Source: Triops longicaudatus (lineage: Eukaryota > Arthropoda > Branchiopoda > Notostraca > Triopsidae). Taken from it: a stretch of 64,000 bases of DNA. The stretch lies in NCBI GenBank assembly GCA_022885665.1, contig JAGQDJ010000117.1:186001-250000 (forward strand). Direction: 5' to 3'. Shown in pieces: positions 46,101 to 60,103 of this stretch. The notes under the pieces are model-generated. The model did no database searches, was not told where the DNA came from, and worked only from the letters and a program-made list of their open reading frames with translations. Both the position numbers and the translations under genes were made by a program. Each line of letters starts with the position of its first letter. Position 1 is the stretch's first letter.

Positions 46101-49100
46101 CCGAAGTGGCCGGAACATACACTGACGACGAATTCTGAGAATACCCCAAAGAATTTTGCGTACGAATATGGAACACGTACGCATCTGACCCCATGCCAGT
46201 GTACCTAGCATACGCTGGAGTAATCTCAACCGGCTTGGCAGATCTGTACAAGACACGTTGCCATTAATTAAACTTGTGGGCTCATTTGTAATTTTCATGT
46301 TTCTTACGTGTATCCTCCGTCACCTCGCTCAGCCGTCAACGAATAAACAACCGAACCATTATTATCATTTTCACACCACGGGTCCACTTTCGACCAGTAG
46401 ACAAAAATTTCGCGCGGCTGCTTCTCGGTAACAGCTTCGAAACTTCCCACGGTGGTGGCAGGGCAGCTACATGGCACTGTAAATATATAAAAATTCCCAC
46501 ATTAACAAACAAATCTTGTTTTAACCCTGCTGAACTTACAATCTTTCTCGCTCAGGTAAAACATCATATTTGGTTGAGACCATAGATATTCTTCCGGACC
46601 GGCTACGGCTGACTTGGCTTCTAGGGTTATATTATACCGCACGTTCGCATAAGGCAACAGAATATCCAAGGTCTGCTCCTTGGATTTTTTGTCTAATATG
46701 CTCGTATCTACCGTCTGCAATGCAAGATAATAAAAAGCGTAATTAGAAAATTATACCTTATGTTCTTCTCCGATTTCTTACCACCCATGGCAGCACTCCC
46801 CATGACGTCAATGCTTGGTATTTGACCCGGTAAACAAATCCAGGCGGAAAAGCTTGTAGGCTTCCCGGTAACCGCCACGTCACTTGAACATTGTAAGCTC
46901 CCGACTTAGTAATGGTAAAGCTTTCCATAGGTCCAGGAATTACTATTACATACAATGCGTATTACACTGAATGTCTTTTATATATAAAAATATAAGAAAG
47001 TGCTCGAGACTTAAAACGGCCTAATTCTACAAGCCGAGAGGAAGACTTTGCAATTGGCCCCTTCCTCCATGAGGGGGTGATGAGGGATAGAAAGAAATAG
47101 CGTATGAACTGTTGGTTACCAATGGCATAATGATTAAATGTTCCCAAATCTTGTCGAGGTAAAGTTTCATTTAGCGCGTTGGTATAACGCATGTAGAAAT
47201 TGAACTCTGGAACGGCTTTACGATACACTGGAGCGGTTCTTTCCGTCCACACGCAAACATTCTGCGTCCTCTTGGGGCATTTCGTAAACGATGAGCTGCG
47301 TAAAAAGGAGAGCCCATGCTATAGCCGTCGTTCATCGCATATGTTGTCAACGACAGTGAGCAAGGGCCTCGCGAATGACGGACTTTCCAAGACGTTAAGC
47401 TCCTTAATTTGGGAAACTCATACCTATCTATCTTCCCATGCACATCGGGTCCGCGACAAAGCGGTCAACGTCGCACTGGCAGTCTACTTTCCCTATAAAC
47501 TATTACAAAACATCCCTCGAGACGCGAGATCAGACCTCACACCGGTCCGAGTCCCCCTCCGACATTGCAAAACTCATCTTCCCTAGTCTAGCTACTAAAC
47601 AACGGCGTATTGTTGTCGGCAGATTTTTTTTTTTTTTAAATAAAATACTCTTAAAAACATGTTGAGGGGTTTGGTTTGTCCCTTACTAGATTAACTTCCC
47701 TGACCTTGCCAAGGTGTTTCTCGGCCAACTCACATGTGTCTCTTAGGGGGTTTTCAGCGGACTTACCAGAGGCAAAATTATGGATTTCAAAGTCTTGGAC
47801 TTGGCTGAGGTTCATAGTCAAAAGTTGGCTAACCAACTTGAAACGAAACCTCTCCTTGGTCTGGATATAATCGTAGGAGGGCTTTGTCCAGTTTCCGAAC
47901 AGGCAGCCTTTGCGCCCATAAAGAACAGCCTGCACCCGCTTAAAGTTGCCCATTTCGTCAATAATGTTTCTCTCCGGTAAATAAAAAGGACAGCTCACGG
48001 TCCTACAGGAGAAAGGGTCAAAGGACCGAAACAAGGCCATGGGGAGAGGGAGGGAAAATAGAAAAATGCCAAGTAAACAAAAGTGGGGCAGGGTTACAAG
48101 ATGTTTAAGAAGTGAAAGAGGGTTTTTACGGGGGAGGCAGCAAAGAGATACACAGTGAAGGTGAATTGTGCATAGTAAATTGAACATGAGTTTCCGAAGG
48201 GTTAGCAGCGAGTGGCATTTGAGTCACAGGAATGAAGCAGTTAAAGAGCCGTTGGATAAGTGAGCGGAAAGGGTATTACGGGGCGGGAAAGGTCGAACGC
48301 GAATAAGGTCATGAAAACAGGATGGAGTGAAGAGGAGAATAAAGGAAAGCGGTGGAGAAGGGTGTGGGGAAAGAGATAAGAAAATGTCGTTTAAAAATAT
48401 AAGCCATAACAAATAGTCATAAATACATATAGTAAAAAATGTGACTATGGACAAACACTGGCGTGACAAAAAGCAAAAATATTCGAAAAGTCTCGAAAAA
48501 TATAAAATGTACGAAGTGGAAAGAGTGAAGAGTATTACGCATCGTGCAGCAGGATATTTATATAAACGAAAAAAAAATCTGCACCAAACATTCATGCTCG
48601 CCTGCCACGATAATGAAACGTCTGCCAGCGTACATAACCAAATCATGCAGAAAGCCAGTAAGCAAGCATAAGAGAGCTACGAAGGTGTGAAAGGAATTTT
48701 CTACACATGCCAGGAAAACTGGAAAAGAGGTCAGATTCGAACTCTCTAACCGCCAAAACCAAGGGGGCGATGGGGAATCACTAGCGAAAAGGTCAAAGGC
48801 CCTGGCCAGCATCAGAAAGGGGAGCGAAAGTGGAACATAATATTTTGACGAAGTACTGGCAACCCAATATCCCCGATTTCGACCTTTTTTCTGTGCGGCA
48901 ATTTCATTGTGTGGATATTGAACATCCTCAAATTGAACCAACAGGCAATTCTCACGCCCCCACCTTCACAAGCAAACCAACTCAAAGAAATAATAATGTA
49001 ACAAAGGAGGTTAGAATCATAATAGAAACCCACTCGTAAAGCTATTAAAAACCGTTTCTGACCGAACTCTTCAATTGCAACTGTACCAGATCTCCAACCG

Positions 49101-50262
49101 TTTTTAGCCCTGCCTGTAAGCATTCAATTACTTTGTCTGGTCGGTGCTAAAGGTTAACTTAGATGTAACCAAATTTGTTCCCTAATTTTTCCAATTGCCA
49201 GCTGTGCACGTTAGCGCCAGTGATTGGCCAAAACAGTCACTTTTCCCCAAACATGTGAATCAAGTCCCTTATTCGCGAGGCTCCTTACGTCAAACCAACC
49301 ATAAATAATACAACTCAAAACGAAACAACACTGATAGGATGACTGACAGTATTTAAGAAATGTAACGCTCGAAGTTTTCGAGAAGGTCGATAAAGTGTCT
49401 GAATTTGACGTCACAGCCATCTTATCAAAATTGCTTTCGTCTTTTAAATTGTGTCCTTACCCTTTGTACTAAAAAAATTACCCCTTCACCAATGCCAAGA
49501 GTTAGTGCGTATGCACACAGACACGAATTAATAATGGAGTTGTTAGACACAATTAAGTTAGTGACACTTATAGATTCATCTTAAAAGCTAATATTTTTCG
49601 TCGCGAACGGAATGATTGCTTACCGGTTTCCTATGGTATAAAACAAATCGTAGAATGTAGGAATTGGGTTGGGAGGAGCATCCCATTTGCACGTTAAATT
49701 TTCCCAGTTTTGTGATACACATGTGAAGTTTTCTACTTTCATAGGTGGATCTGTAAAATACGGGTTTGCTGAAATCTGAACGTTAGTTTGCTTCTGAAAT
49801 TCAAGAAACTTACATCCGACATAGACATAATTGATGCATAAGCCTTTCTGACCCGTTGATGTTTCCAACTTGCAAGTGTAGGTGTAATGTTGGCCATTAG
49901 GGGCAACTGTGGCATTATCCATGCGAAGTCTTATAGTAGTTTCATTCACAACGGAAACATAAGGTTCAGCAACTCTCTCCGTTCCCAAGTAGAAGCCCAA
50001 AGAACTGGAATTCCGTCCTTCAGTCTTAGATTCACTGGTGTTAACTGTACATAATAATTCATAGGATTCTCCGGGCAAAATAAACAAGTCGCCGACTGGG
50101 TATGTGCCTAATAAAAATGACATTCCTAAGATCAAAAATGCATTCAGAAATTATTTTCTTACTTCCAAGGGAGCTCAAAGCGCAGGCTCGGCTTTGGCAA
50201 GGCAATGTAATCAAGGCAGCAATAAACGACCAGTAAAGACAGGAGTAATACATGGTTTCCAT
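39409..50262 (-). CDS. dome: Domeless/gp130-like class I cytokine receptor
   Basis: A JAK/STAT-coupled single-pass receptor of 1,323 aa over 21 coding exons (5' to 3'): 50262-50163, 50107-49814, 49750-49624, 47295-47120, 46942-46782, 46714-46540, 46476-46308, 46243-46098, 46020-45875, 45814-45658, 45597-45448, 45364-45209, 45144-44969, 44913-44796, 44730-44545, 43908-43765, 42867-42780, 40914-40842, 40776-40591, 40534-40215, 40132-39409. All phases agree and the total divides by three. Signal peptide ~1-28; Ig-like domain ~35-130; cytokine-binding module ~131-345 with NLTCKWD and NVCVW cysteine motifs; five fibronectin III domains ~346-860; membrane helix ~864-886; box 1-like IAPSLPWDMSDP ~902-914; tyrosine-rich tail. 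Length is close to fly Domeless. The WSxWS position reads WSEES in the last FNIII. Confidence 0.92.
40915..42779 (-). other. 1.9 kb receptor intron
   Basis: Lies between the membrane exon and the box 1 exon. No conserved coding sequence, RNA gene or repeat was recognised. Confidence 0.7.
42780..42867 (-). CDS. dome: Receptor transmembrane exon
   Basis: An 88-nt exon with acceptor tgttacag and donor gtaagt. It encodes a hydrophobic helix starting MATIIWIVTSICAAAIVF and ending FFGVRW before a basic stop-transfer TTKKYK in the next exon. It is entered in phase 1, matching the donor at 43765. Confidence 0.93.
43307..43764 (-). CDS. Open readthrough of the intron before the membrane exon (possible soluble receptor end)
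   Basis: The exon 43908-43765 has a strong donor (CCAG|gtaaag) that joins the membrane exon in phase. If the intron is retained, the frame stays open for about 150 further codons, ends in TAA at 43307-43309, and never reaches the transmembrane helix. The extension is of ordinary composition (Glu/Lys/Val/Pro rich, e.g. NEITLMPVAQVIMS) and matches no family I know. It may be a real alternative C-terminus or a chance open frame. Confidence 0.4.
47296..49623 (-). other. 2.3 kb receptor intron
   Basis: Splits the cytokine-binding module. It holds a T run near 47624 and a 178-codon minus-strand open frame (47651-48187) without recognisable features. Confidence 0.65.
49624..49750 (-). CDS. dome: Receptor cytokine-binding module exon 1
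   Basis: A 127-nt exon encoding ENFTCVSQNWENLTCKWD then APPNPIPTFYDLFY. The C-x9-C-x-W spacing is the first disulphide signature of class I cytokine receptors. The partner exon at 47295-47120, beyond a 2.3 kb intron, supplies CPKRTQNVCVW. Confidence 0.9.
49814..50107 (-). CDS. dome: Receptor N-terminal Ig-like domain exon
   Basis: A 294-nt exon with acceptor ttttattag and donor gtaagt. It has a Cys pair in YELLCTV and YTYTCKL about 60 residues apart and several N-glycosylation sites (NSS, NET, NAT). This is the Ig-like D1 arrangement seen in gp130 upstream of its cytokine-binding module. Confidence 0.8.
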
Positions 50263-50374
50263 TATATCCACGACGTCAGGTACAATCAAACAATTTAGGG
50301 AAATAATCCGTATATAGGACCCAAGAACAAAAACGTTTATTGACACTTAATACCGTCTTTCCATTTCAAACCAC
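50263..50374 (-). other. dome: 5' UTR part of the receptor's first coding exon
   Basis: An acceptor tctctttacag ends at 50375 on the minus strand, giving a leader of about 112 nt before ATG 50262 (METMYYSC; a second ATG is at 50253). At least one upstream non-coding exon is implied. I could not place it, but the promoter probably lies in 50.4-51.1 kb. Confidence 0.55.
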
Positions 50375-52287
50375 CTGTAAAGAGAACACACACCAATAAT
50401 TAGTCCAGGGCATAATACAGCAGGTTTGTCAATAAAAAAGTGAAGTATTTTTCGCACGACAACCATCCAAAGATTCCACAATGCGTAATCCATCACAAGC
50501 ATTCTAGTTTCTCAATAAGTTGCCCTGTATGTTTCCTTCCCACGAAAAACGCAATTAGATATACAGTGCACCATCATACGTCAACACGACGCGAATAACG
50601 GGTTTGGGGACTCCCCCCATACACACAAGCCTTTCTCACGTCCACAACACTTTAAAACATTTAGATTAAAAATTCCTTACATGACGTTCTTGCCTAACTG
50701 AACAGGCAACGAGCACGAAGCACCGAAATGTATCTTCGTCTCTCACCCCACACCACTGAATTGAATTGTACACTAGAACTCTTATCTCAGCACGTTCTTT
50801 TGCAACACGTTCAATAGACACAGTCGGCCATATTTCTGAAACACTGAGTGAGGATGCCCAAATGGGGGCGCTAGTTGTCGCTTCAAGAGCCTTGGTCTAT
50901 TTTACCCCTGGTTCCTGACTCGGGACGCGTTTACTAGACGTTTCCCGTAGAATTGAATGGAGCTAGCTTAGAACTCGGTGCTTAGCTCGCACTGGCAGCT
51001 GCGGCAAAGAAAGCAACAAGTTTTGGGAAAGCTATAAATTCACCGTTCTCAGATGCTGAGCAAGCGAGCCTTAAACATCGTGATGCTGGAGCTAGACTCT
51101 CATGTTTGCAACGAAATTACGCAATAGGCGACTACGTATCTTGCCAGATGAGTGACTCGTTTGGAGTCTTTTTTTCGGAATGAAATAAAGATGTGCCAAA
51201 TAAACGGATAATTTGCAAGCTAACTGGCTTTTCGTGCTGAAAATTGAGAAACGCTTACCCTGGGAGTTGCTCACTTCTAATTTTGGTAAAACGCAGGAAA
51301 AAAAACAGTTGGACCAGCTGAAAACCTATGCCAAAATTAGATTAAAGATAGGAAAATGATAGGCCTACCAAGAATCATGTGGCCTTATAAGACACAGACT
51401 TTGACTTGGAATGTTATAATTAAAAATAGATATGTCTAAACAGTAAATTGGCTAGTATGAAATTGACATTAATTGATTTGCTAAATCAAATCATAATGGC
51501 TACCAATTCTGCAGGAATACATTAGTGTTGAGCTCCGGCTTATCCCAATTTAGGTGTAGATTCGCTTCCTGCGTTCGTTCTGTTGGACAAAAGGCTGAAA
51601 CTTCTTAGCTGTACGTTACGCAGTCTATCCTGAAAGGTTGATAACTTTAGCAACAGTAATTATATTTTGCAATAGGAAAATAAGTTGCAGTGGTTAGAGG
51701 TAGTTCCATCCAATTCATATATTTTATTTCATATAAAGATTTAAGTCATGAAATAATAAAGCCATGGAATGTTTCGCGTATGATATGAGACAGTTCCTTT
51801 TGTATTGAAACTGCTAGACATTTGAATGATCGAAACGGTATTCTGTTAGAGGTATTACGCATTGCATCATACCAGTTCTCTGCCCTGTTCAATTTCATAA
51901 TCGTTTCCTTGTTTGTTTTCTGGAAATATCTCAACCGATAGAGTGAACTGAAACAAATAAAACGCGTGTAAAAAAATCTCACGACTTAAGTGTAAAAATA
52001 AGTAAAAAAATATTATTAACTAGTTCGCAATAATAATCAAGAAGTTAGATTTATAAATCATAACTAAGAACGCAACAATAGCGTATAATTCATTCAAAAT
52101 CCTGAACTAATATTGTTCAATAGAATATATTTAATTTAAACTTGCGACGTTGTTTTACTCATAAACTCATAATTCGGTTCAAATCACGAAACTCATTCTC
52201 CTTATTCTCGGGAAGAAGGGATGGGGGACATGTAGCGAAAACCCCCAATCGATGAGACCTTGGTGAAGGAGAGAAGCACCCCAGTAC

Positions 52288-52538
<251 letters not shown>

Positions 52539-54067
52539 GAACCAAAATCATGGGTATGGCCCGGAAGAGAAGTTATGAGTTCATAAGCTAAGATCCAGGG
52601 CTACAAAGGGAAATGTTGATATGATAACTTGATCCCTGAACACTTCTGCTAATTTATTGAGTTCATCATCAAACTATGAAACATAGCTTCACTAAGTTCG
52701 CCGTAAATTTCACTAACATTTCTATGAAAGAAAGATATCAAAGAATTCATGACTAATTTGGACAAGCTTGTTTGTAAAAGTTTGCTTGTAGCGTAACTTG
52801 TGCCAAGAAATTTTGCGAAATCGCTTCGGTGTCATACAAGTCACAATGGGCATCTCCTTAAGTTCGACCAGCCGTGTAGTAAATTCATATAATTCATACA
52901 TTAATTACTTTTTGTCACAGTAGCCCATTTTTACTCCTTTGTTTCAAAGGATTGATTTGGTCCTGATTTTGGTAAATTTCGAGAAAGTTGTATTATTCAA
53001 GCGATGATTTGTGAAGTTATTTTTACGCAAACTATGTAGTTACGTAATTACTAATTTTGTTTCATGCCGAAGTGCTTTGCGGTGCGGCATAGTACAAACG
53101 GCTCCGATACAAAAACATAAATTGGACAAGAAATACACGTTCAGTTTTCTAAGAAATATCAAGTCTGAAAGCTAAGCTACGAGTTTTCCTTCAAGTCATA
53201 TTTTTAGTTTCCTAAACATGTGTTTACCGTATAATAAGTTAATGAATTATTTTCAATCCGTCATGCCTTGAAAAGATTTACTTTTTTTTCAAATAGTATG
53301 GAGAACGTTTTAGTATTCAAAAGACAAATCATTCGTTGTTTAAAAATATTTTTTAAACATTTCATTGGACAAGGAGGACACAGCTACATTCACGGCTATC
53401 ATTATTGTCACCTTTTTGCTCAACTGCTGAGGTGTTGATGTCGTATAGTTTCAAGAATTTGAGATTTATCAGTTACAATGTTTGGCAATATTGTTCTGCG
53501 TCAAAACTTACCTAGGTTTAATAATGCTATTTATTAAAATAATTGAAATACACTCACATTTGAGTGTGTTCAAAAAGAGTTTTTCGAAAGAAACGCACTC
53601 GCTTAGTACCCAGTCATACCAATATTTAGATCTTTATGGAAAATAGGTGTAACAGCAGCAATTGCTCGAATAGTACTAATGTATGTTGCCTTACCTGGGT
53701 AATTATTTTGCACTTTCTTTTTGTTTGTTATTACAATGCATGTAATTGCATAATTTAATTTGTGGGATTAGGCAGGAAAGCGAAGCATCCATAACTGCAG
53801 TCATACTAAGGACAGAGATACTTGTTGACCTCTTAACGGAACGACAATCTAGTACATTTCATTAACATTAGTTTGCCGTTTGCGAACATTCTGAGCATGA
53901 AAGCATCTCAGAGGTTTCGCTTAGCTTTTCTTGTTTTCCGTTTCTTTTTCATTTATAGTATCGTTTATTCTTATTTAAGGTATATTTAGGATTGGAAAAG
54001 ATTTAGGAATACAAGTTGCTCACATTTTAATAATTTGCAAATAATTCTTTTAATAAACAATAGTGAG

Positions 54068-54210
54068 CAGGCCCGTAGCCAGGGGGTTAGGGGGTAACCC
54101 CCCCCCCCGAAACTTTAATTTAATAATGGTGAACAAAGGCGTTACCCAAATGTCTAAGAAAATTGCATATTGACCCCTTCCTCCGAACTGAAATCCTTGC
54201 TACGCGCCTG
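54068..54210. mobile_element. 143-bp hAT-like MITE with CAGGCSCGTAGC termini
   Basis: The termini are inverted: CAGGCCCGTAGCCAGG at the left, and CAGGCGCGTAGCAAGG when the right end is reverse-complemented. Flanking octamers ATAGTGAG and ATAGCGAC agree at 6 of 8 positions, as expected for a decayed 8-bp hAT target duplication. Inside, a G-rich run is followed by 11 or more C. It is non-autonomous, with no coding capacity. Confidence 0.75.
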
Positions 54211-57200
54211 ATAGCGACGGTGTTCTGAAATATGCAGCGCAAGTTTGTTGCCCATCTCTTTAGCTTTCTTTGTAACATTGCTTATAGTCTTTCATCCATA
54301 GGTCGACATTTTACAGCTTATTATCGATACACTCAGATGACCGATAAACGTGAACAGAAAACATGCAATTATCTTCTCATCACGTAAACATAGCACACTA
54401 AGTTACTTTCAAATCAACCACGTGATGTGACAGCAAAATATTAGCCTCACCCAGAGAACCGCAATCTGGGTGCAATTTCCTCAGTAAACGAAACAATTCT
54501 GCGAATAAATGCTTGACTTAATGCCGTGTATCCTTTGCCCAATACACATACACAAATCCTTGGGCAACAAGCAAAGACGGAAACTGTGGTAAGTAAGGAT
54601 AAAGCCTTCCTGCAAGTTTGTAGTCCATCTAACCAAGCCTTTTCCGTTCGTTGAATGCGCTTTACAAAAGACCCACATCCTTCTCTGAACCTGATTTGAA
54701 ACTATTTGATAAACGTAAAATCTAAGCAGAACTATAAACCGCTAATGCAAAAATAACTACAGCCTTCTTTATCATCCTGTATCACAAAATACGGGAAGCG
54801 GTTGAACTTGCGTCCTGACCTGGCTTTAGTCGGGACTCGGCATCCACACATTCGCAATCTTTTATTTTCAATAAGGAAAAAACTTATGCAAAGAGCAGCC
54901 CGGTTCGGAAAATTTGCGATTATCTTATCACTGCATTATCGAAGAACTTGCTTTTCGTGGTATTGTTGTGCACGTTTAGATATCTTAAAAAATACTAGTA
55001 AACTACGCAGAAACATGTCAACAAGAAAGATAAAGCGTTGATAAAACGTTGAATAAATTTGTTAAAAAATCCTCACATTTAAGCTTCTTTGGGAAACGAG
55101 ACATTCGATAATTTGACTTGAAGGTTCATTAGAGCAGTTCTTAGGAAATTATTATTTTTTTTTAAGCAGAACAAGGATTAATTTTTTCCATTAGTGATGG
55201 AGTTACAACGTGTGCAATTTACGTAAACTTCTTCGACTGTATAAGAGAATTATAAAGAGTTAGCTGCGTTTATGTATGAGTGAAACTAATTGTATAATAA
55301 ACAGTTGTAAAAGACGAGCGTCGTTCACCCCTGAACTCCAGAAACAAAAAAGATGAAATTGGAAACTGAGAGATGCATTTCCATGTGAAGCCTTCCCTTA
55401 ACTTAGACAATTTCAATAATAACTTTTTTTCGCTGACGGAAAAGGGTAATTAAAATTTGTACAAATGAAAACAGAAACATAACCGACGAAATCTGTGTAT
55501 CTAATTATAAAATATCACAGCTTTAATAAGTATCGCACATTACTGGTGCTAAAATTTTTATAAGGACAGCACGAAGATTATATAAGCTGACATAAACGTG
55601 ATTTTGTAGCTTTTGTTTTTGGTATGGGGCGCTTTTGATTTCAACACAATGTTCAGTATAAGTATTCAATTCGCCCTAACTGAGTGCTTGTACTGAGAAA
55701 GGCATAACTTATAGAAAAGCATGTTAAATATTAACCACTGGCTGTCTATGTGTAAGTTACAGGAGCCATGAAAATTGAACATGTCAAGACCAACACTACG
55801 GTAAGAATAAAAAAGTCGTTTTATGCACTATAATAATTATATTTAATGGAAAAAGTAGTCACAAAGTTTCCAATAGTGATTGGCCTTGCATGTAAAATTA
55901 GTCTACATGAAGAATATAACGTGAAATGTCCGAACCATTATTACAAGGATTTAGGGTCTGTGACGACTGAGAAAAATAGTCTAATGAATTGCTATCCCAG
56001 GATTTCAGGAATCGTATTTAATGATTTTACCACAACAAAAGCAATCTATTGGCAAAAATTAAAAGAGTTGCATAAAAAATGGACATAAAACAGCGATGAA
56101 GTGATCGTTGCTATAGGCCTATACGCGCATGATGTATAAGCCAGAACACGTTCTCTTATTACCAAACGCATTCTTTAGAGACTACCCCGTATTAACATTT
56201 GATGACGCTCATTCTTGACTGCTTACTAAACGAAAGGGCAACAAGTATGAATCAGTCTTCCGTCGGTGTCTTTTGTAAAGCAGCGGCTGAAGGCTGTACA
56301 ATTACAACTCGTTCAATTCGTACAATTTTTCGGCAACCGGGTTCCAATTTGCTAACAAGCTCTTCTCAGAAGAGAATGCTGCATATGATTAAGCTACCGA
56401 GTTCGTATAAAAGGACATTACGAATACCTTTTCCAACAGGCCTAAATCAAAGACTGCCAGAAGTTATCTCAAACTGAGCAGGGAAATTGCTCAGCTAACT
56501 TTGAAAACGAGCTTGACAACCTTTCTATGCGTTTGCTAAAAAATCTCGTGTCGCCCTATAGCAGGTTGCAGAGCCAGTTTTTCTAAGCTCGTCGTTTCCT
56601 TCAGCTTGTTTTAGGACAGCGGACTCAGGGAAATAAGGGCGACAAGGCCCCGTAGTGCCTCAATCCACATTTCCTTGCGTTTCTCTGGAAGCAAGTCTAC
56701 CTACCCATAATCTAAGCCTAGCCTGATTACGTGTGTTGACCTTTTGTAGAGGTGCTTTACAACTGGACAAGGGTAACACGCGATGCAAAATATGACATGA
56801 AAGAAAGTTTGCGTGCGAGTGTCGTGAAATGGGATGTTCCGTCTCTTACTTTGATTTATCCACTGTACAGTTGCATCCACTCCTTCCCAATTATGTGACC
56901 TTTTATTTCCACATCCGTTAGTGACTCGAAAACTGGTTATCTCTGCATGCATATGCTCACTGCGCAATTGGAAACAGCGTGAAAGTTATGAAAGATGGTG
57001 CATCCTTTTTTAATTTTTGCCTTTTTACCGGGATAATTTATCGAAGCCATACCGTAGAAAATACAACCAAAGGACATGTAAAGAAACTGGTAAAACTTTC
57101 GCAAGCTTTACTCAATAAGCTTCAATGGTTATTAATAACTGCACTGACCTTTTTCACACAGGAAAAACCTAGTAGAAATCCTGTTTCTTTCCCTCTGAGC

Positions 57201-59086
57201 ACGCTGAACAGGAGATTTCACAACTATCACTTGGCAGAGAGAATATAAACAACACCCCCTTAAATCCAGCAGGCATGCGTTGAAGATCAGCACAGTGATT
57301 CCGTCATTCGTGATAGACGTCTGCATAGCAACTGACGTACCGCCGCTCTCTTTCGGGCGAATAAGGATGCTTCGCTACATTGCCGCCTGTTATGTGAGCT
57401 GGGTGTTAGCGATTATCCAGTCATGACAAAGAACTTGCAACAAACAACTGGCCAGCATGTAAACGGGTTTATTGGACGACTGTTAATGACCATTCGTGGG
57501 CCAAAATGAAGAACAATGAAAGGTAACAAGATATGCGAAATTGCACTGGAGCGTTTCAAAGATCGGTAAGAGCATCCTGGCGCTGCGGCGCTATGGCGAA
57601 TCTCGAAATAATAAACGCCAGAGAAGCTTTCAAAAACAAACTTTCAAACATACGTCTGGGAAAGCTAAACAGATGCGTATAGATCGTGGCACTTTTTGTT
57701 AGACATTAACTACGCCTGGAAAGGGTATATGCAAACGATGCTTGTGACAATTATCGCGATATCTGCACGTTCCATTTGGTCGTGCAGAAAGTGCATACTA
57801 CGTATAATGTTGGTGACCTCGTCAAAAACTGGTTAGGTAAGGATGGCTTGATTGCTAACATTTTATGGATGAAATGTTGCAATCGTTGGTCAAATGCGTT
57901 AAGGAATTACGGTTGTAAATGCAGCTAAGGTTACAATTCCAACTCGACTATTTTTAAACGCAAGTATGTTTTTCGTTGCACACAGCAGACATGCCAACGG
58001 AATATTGGGTACTCTCGAAGGACACTTCTCGCGACCTTTTCACCACTTAAAAATCCGCGAAATGTTATACTTATGCGTGACTTATTTGGCAACTAGGCTA
58101 CTGATAGCCTGATCAGAAGAAAAGCTTCGCAAAATGTTGCAAGGGACTTCGTAGCGCAATTTCCTGCACTTCGACTACAACACAAATTGTCCCGCAAGCT
58201 CTTTTCCTCGTAGCACTGACATCACAATTGCGGACAGAGAAGGATAATTATCTTAAGCATTAATTATCTGTCTATGAAATAATTACAAACTGGACAAAAA
58301 ATATAGGAAAAAAAATTCTACTATGTTTGATTACAGGAGTAATGAAGTAAATGAAGACATTTTGCGTTGAGTAATATAGACACTTTGTGTATACTAGTCT
58401 GTGACCAGGGAAGGAATTAGAACGCGTAGACGAGTAGCGTTTAATCGAACATCGTGAATCAGCAACTTAGTGTAGAAAGCACAATGAAGGGTAGTGAAGG
58501 ATCACGACTGACTAAAGGCGAATGCGAACAAAGGCAACAACACAAATGACTTTGTCACTTGCTGATTCTGGATGAAAAAATAACGACAAACGTGGGCAAC
58601 TTCTTTTATAATCTATATAATGAATTGTCTGCAACAAAGAGCTCGTTGGTGGCACTGGTAATGGCTTAGGATTCCCAAAAAACAGCTTCAACGAAGAGGC
58701 AAATGGAAACTTTCTTAGAAAATTACACTTTGGCTAGTCACCTGCAACACCCCATCACCCTTCCCACCCTTCATTTAACGGGGGAAAAAAATTGAAGAAC
58801 GGGTTGTCAGTGAGACAGTTTTTTTTTCTCCCGGGATTCTGTAAACAAAAAAAGGTTTAGTTCCACCTGCACGGTAACAAAGGCTGGAAATTTTCCACAC
58901 TGCAATAGAGCAAGGGCCATGATCTCGAAAAGGGAAGTAACTTAAGCCTCCTTTCATACATAGAAAATTTCCCTCCAAGGATTTCCAAGAATGGTAAAAC
59001 GTTCTAGCTTAACCGACACATGAAGTTTTAGGCATTTAAAAATTCTACGAAAAATGAGATACACTAAACATTCTTTGGGCATGATT

Positions 59087-59092
59087 TTTATT
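59087..59092 (-). promoter_or_regulatory. Poly(A) signal, cytochrome b561-domain gene
   Basis: AATAAA on the minus strand about 270 nt past the stop codon at 59360. Confidence 0.5.
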
Positions 59093-59359
59093 CCGGCCAC
59101 CCAAGAGTGTCATCGCTACCAAAAAGAAGCTCACCCTATAGATGTAATACAAGACGAAAAAACCGGGACAATGGTTGAAGCACTTTATAAAAATTGGACC
59201 CCTGATTCAACCCCAACAGGAAACAATAAGTAATAAAGGCAGTGAACAAGTGATCAGCTTTAATTTCAAGTGCACTGTTTCAAGATGTCTAAGCTGACTA
59301 ACCGACAGACGAGTATCCAATGAAGACACATCCACTGTATCGTATTGACTGTACAACAT

Positions 59360-60103
59360 CTACACTGACCAGAGAGCTTTCCTAAAACGATCTCGGTTAC
59401 CGTTGACCGTGTTAACCGAAATCCACACGCCAATTAGCATGAAAATCCCAGCCGTAACGTACTGAATAAGAGGCTGAACCATATTTGAATACCAGTTGCT
59501 ATAAGATCCTGTTACTAAAGTTACAGTGGCTAGAACCGTGAGCACCAGACTTACGAGGGCATGAGTGGCTTTCAGGACCACTGGACGAATACCTGTTACT
59601 GACTTCACAAATGAGCTGTAATTGGCTGCAGCACCTGAAGTCATCTGAATTGCTAAAACGATCATGGTCCCGAGACCAATTAGCCCGTGCCATGACGTGA
59701 AATGCTGCTTCTTATACATATTTTTATTCGTGTAAATGATATAGAATCCCACTCCTGCCGCGACAGCAGCGACCCACTGAAGAACCAGATGAATGGTGAC
59801 AAACCACGATTTCAGTCTTCTTGGAATCAGTGACAAATGCGCGGAAAAAATGACCACGGCTTCGTTCATCAGGAACAAAAACTAAATTAAAGCAAAAAAT
59901 ATCAATTAAACTTAGAACCCAATACAACTGCACATAAAAAATATTTCAGGAAGTAAGTGATACTTGTTAAGACGTACCGAAATGGTCATCAGACTAGGAT
60001 GCCAGGTAAAAAAACTCGCATTCTGATAGCAAATATACAACACAAGCGAAGTAATTGCAAATATACAGCTGTGGAATACAGTCAAGTTTACTGTTGAGAT
60101 CAT
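59360..60103 (-). CDS. CYB561D2: Cytochrome b561 domain-containing protein 2-like (transmembrane reductase)
   Basis: A two-exon gene (60103-59978 and 59881-59360, TAA) joined in phase 0 by a 96-nt intron, 215 aa. Human CYB561D2 is about 222 aa, from memory. It has six predicted membrane spans. Histidines in HPSLM, SAHLS, VTIHLVLQW, SWHGLIG and KATHALVSL sit where the family places its heme ligands. Members are di-heme endomembrane proteins that move electrons from ascorbate across the bilayer to reduce ferric iron or monodehydroascorbate. The HPSLMTISFLFLMNEAV segment is strongly family-like. It is divergently arranged with REXO4. The D2 subtype over D1 is inferred from the short, tail-less form. 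Confidence 0.87.
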
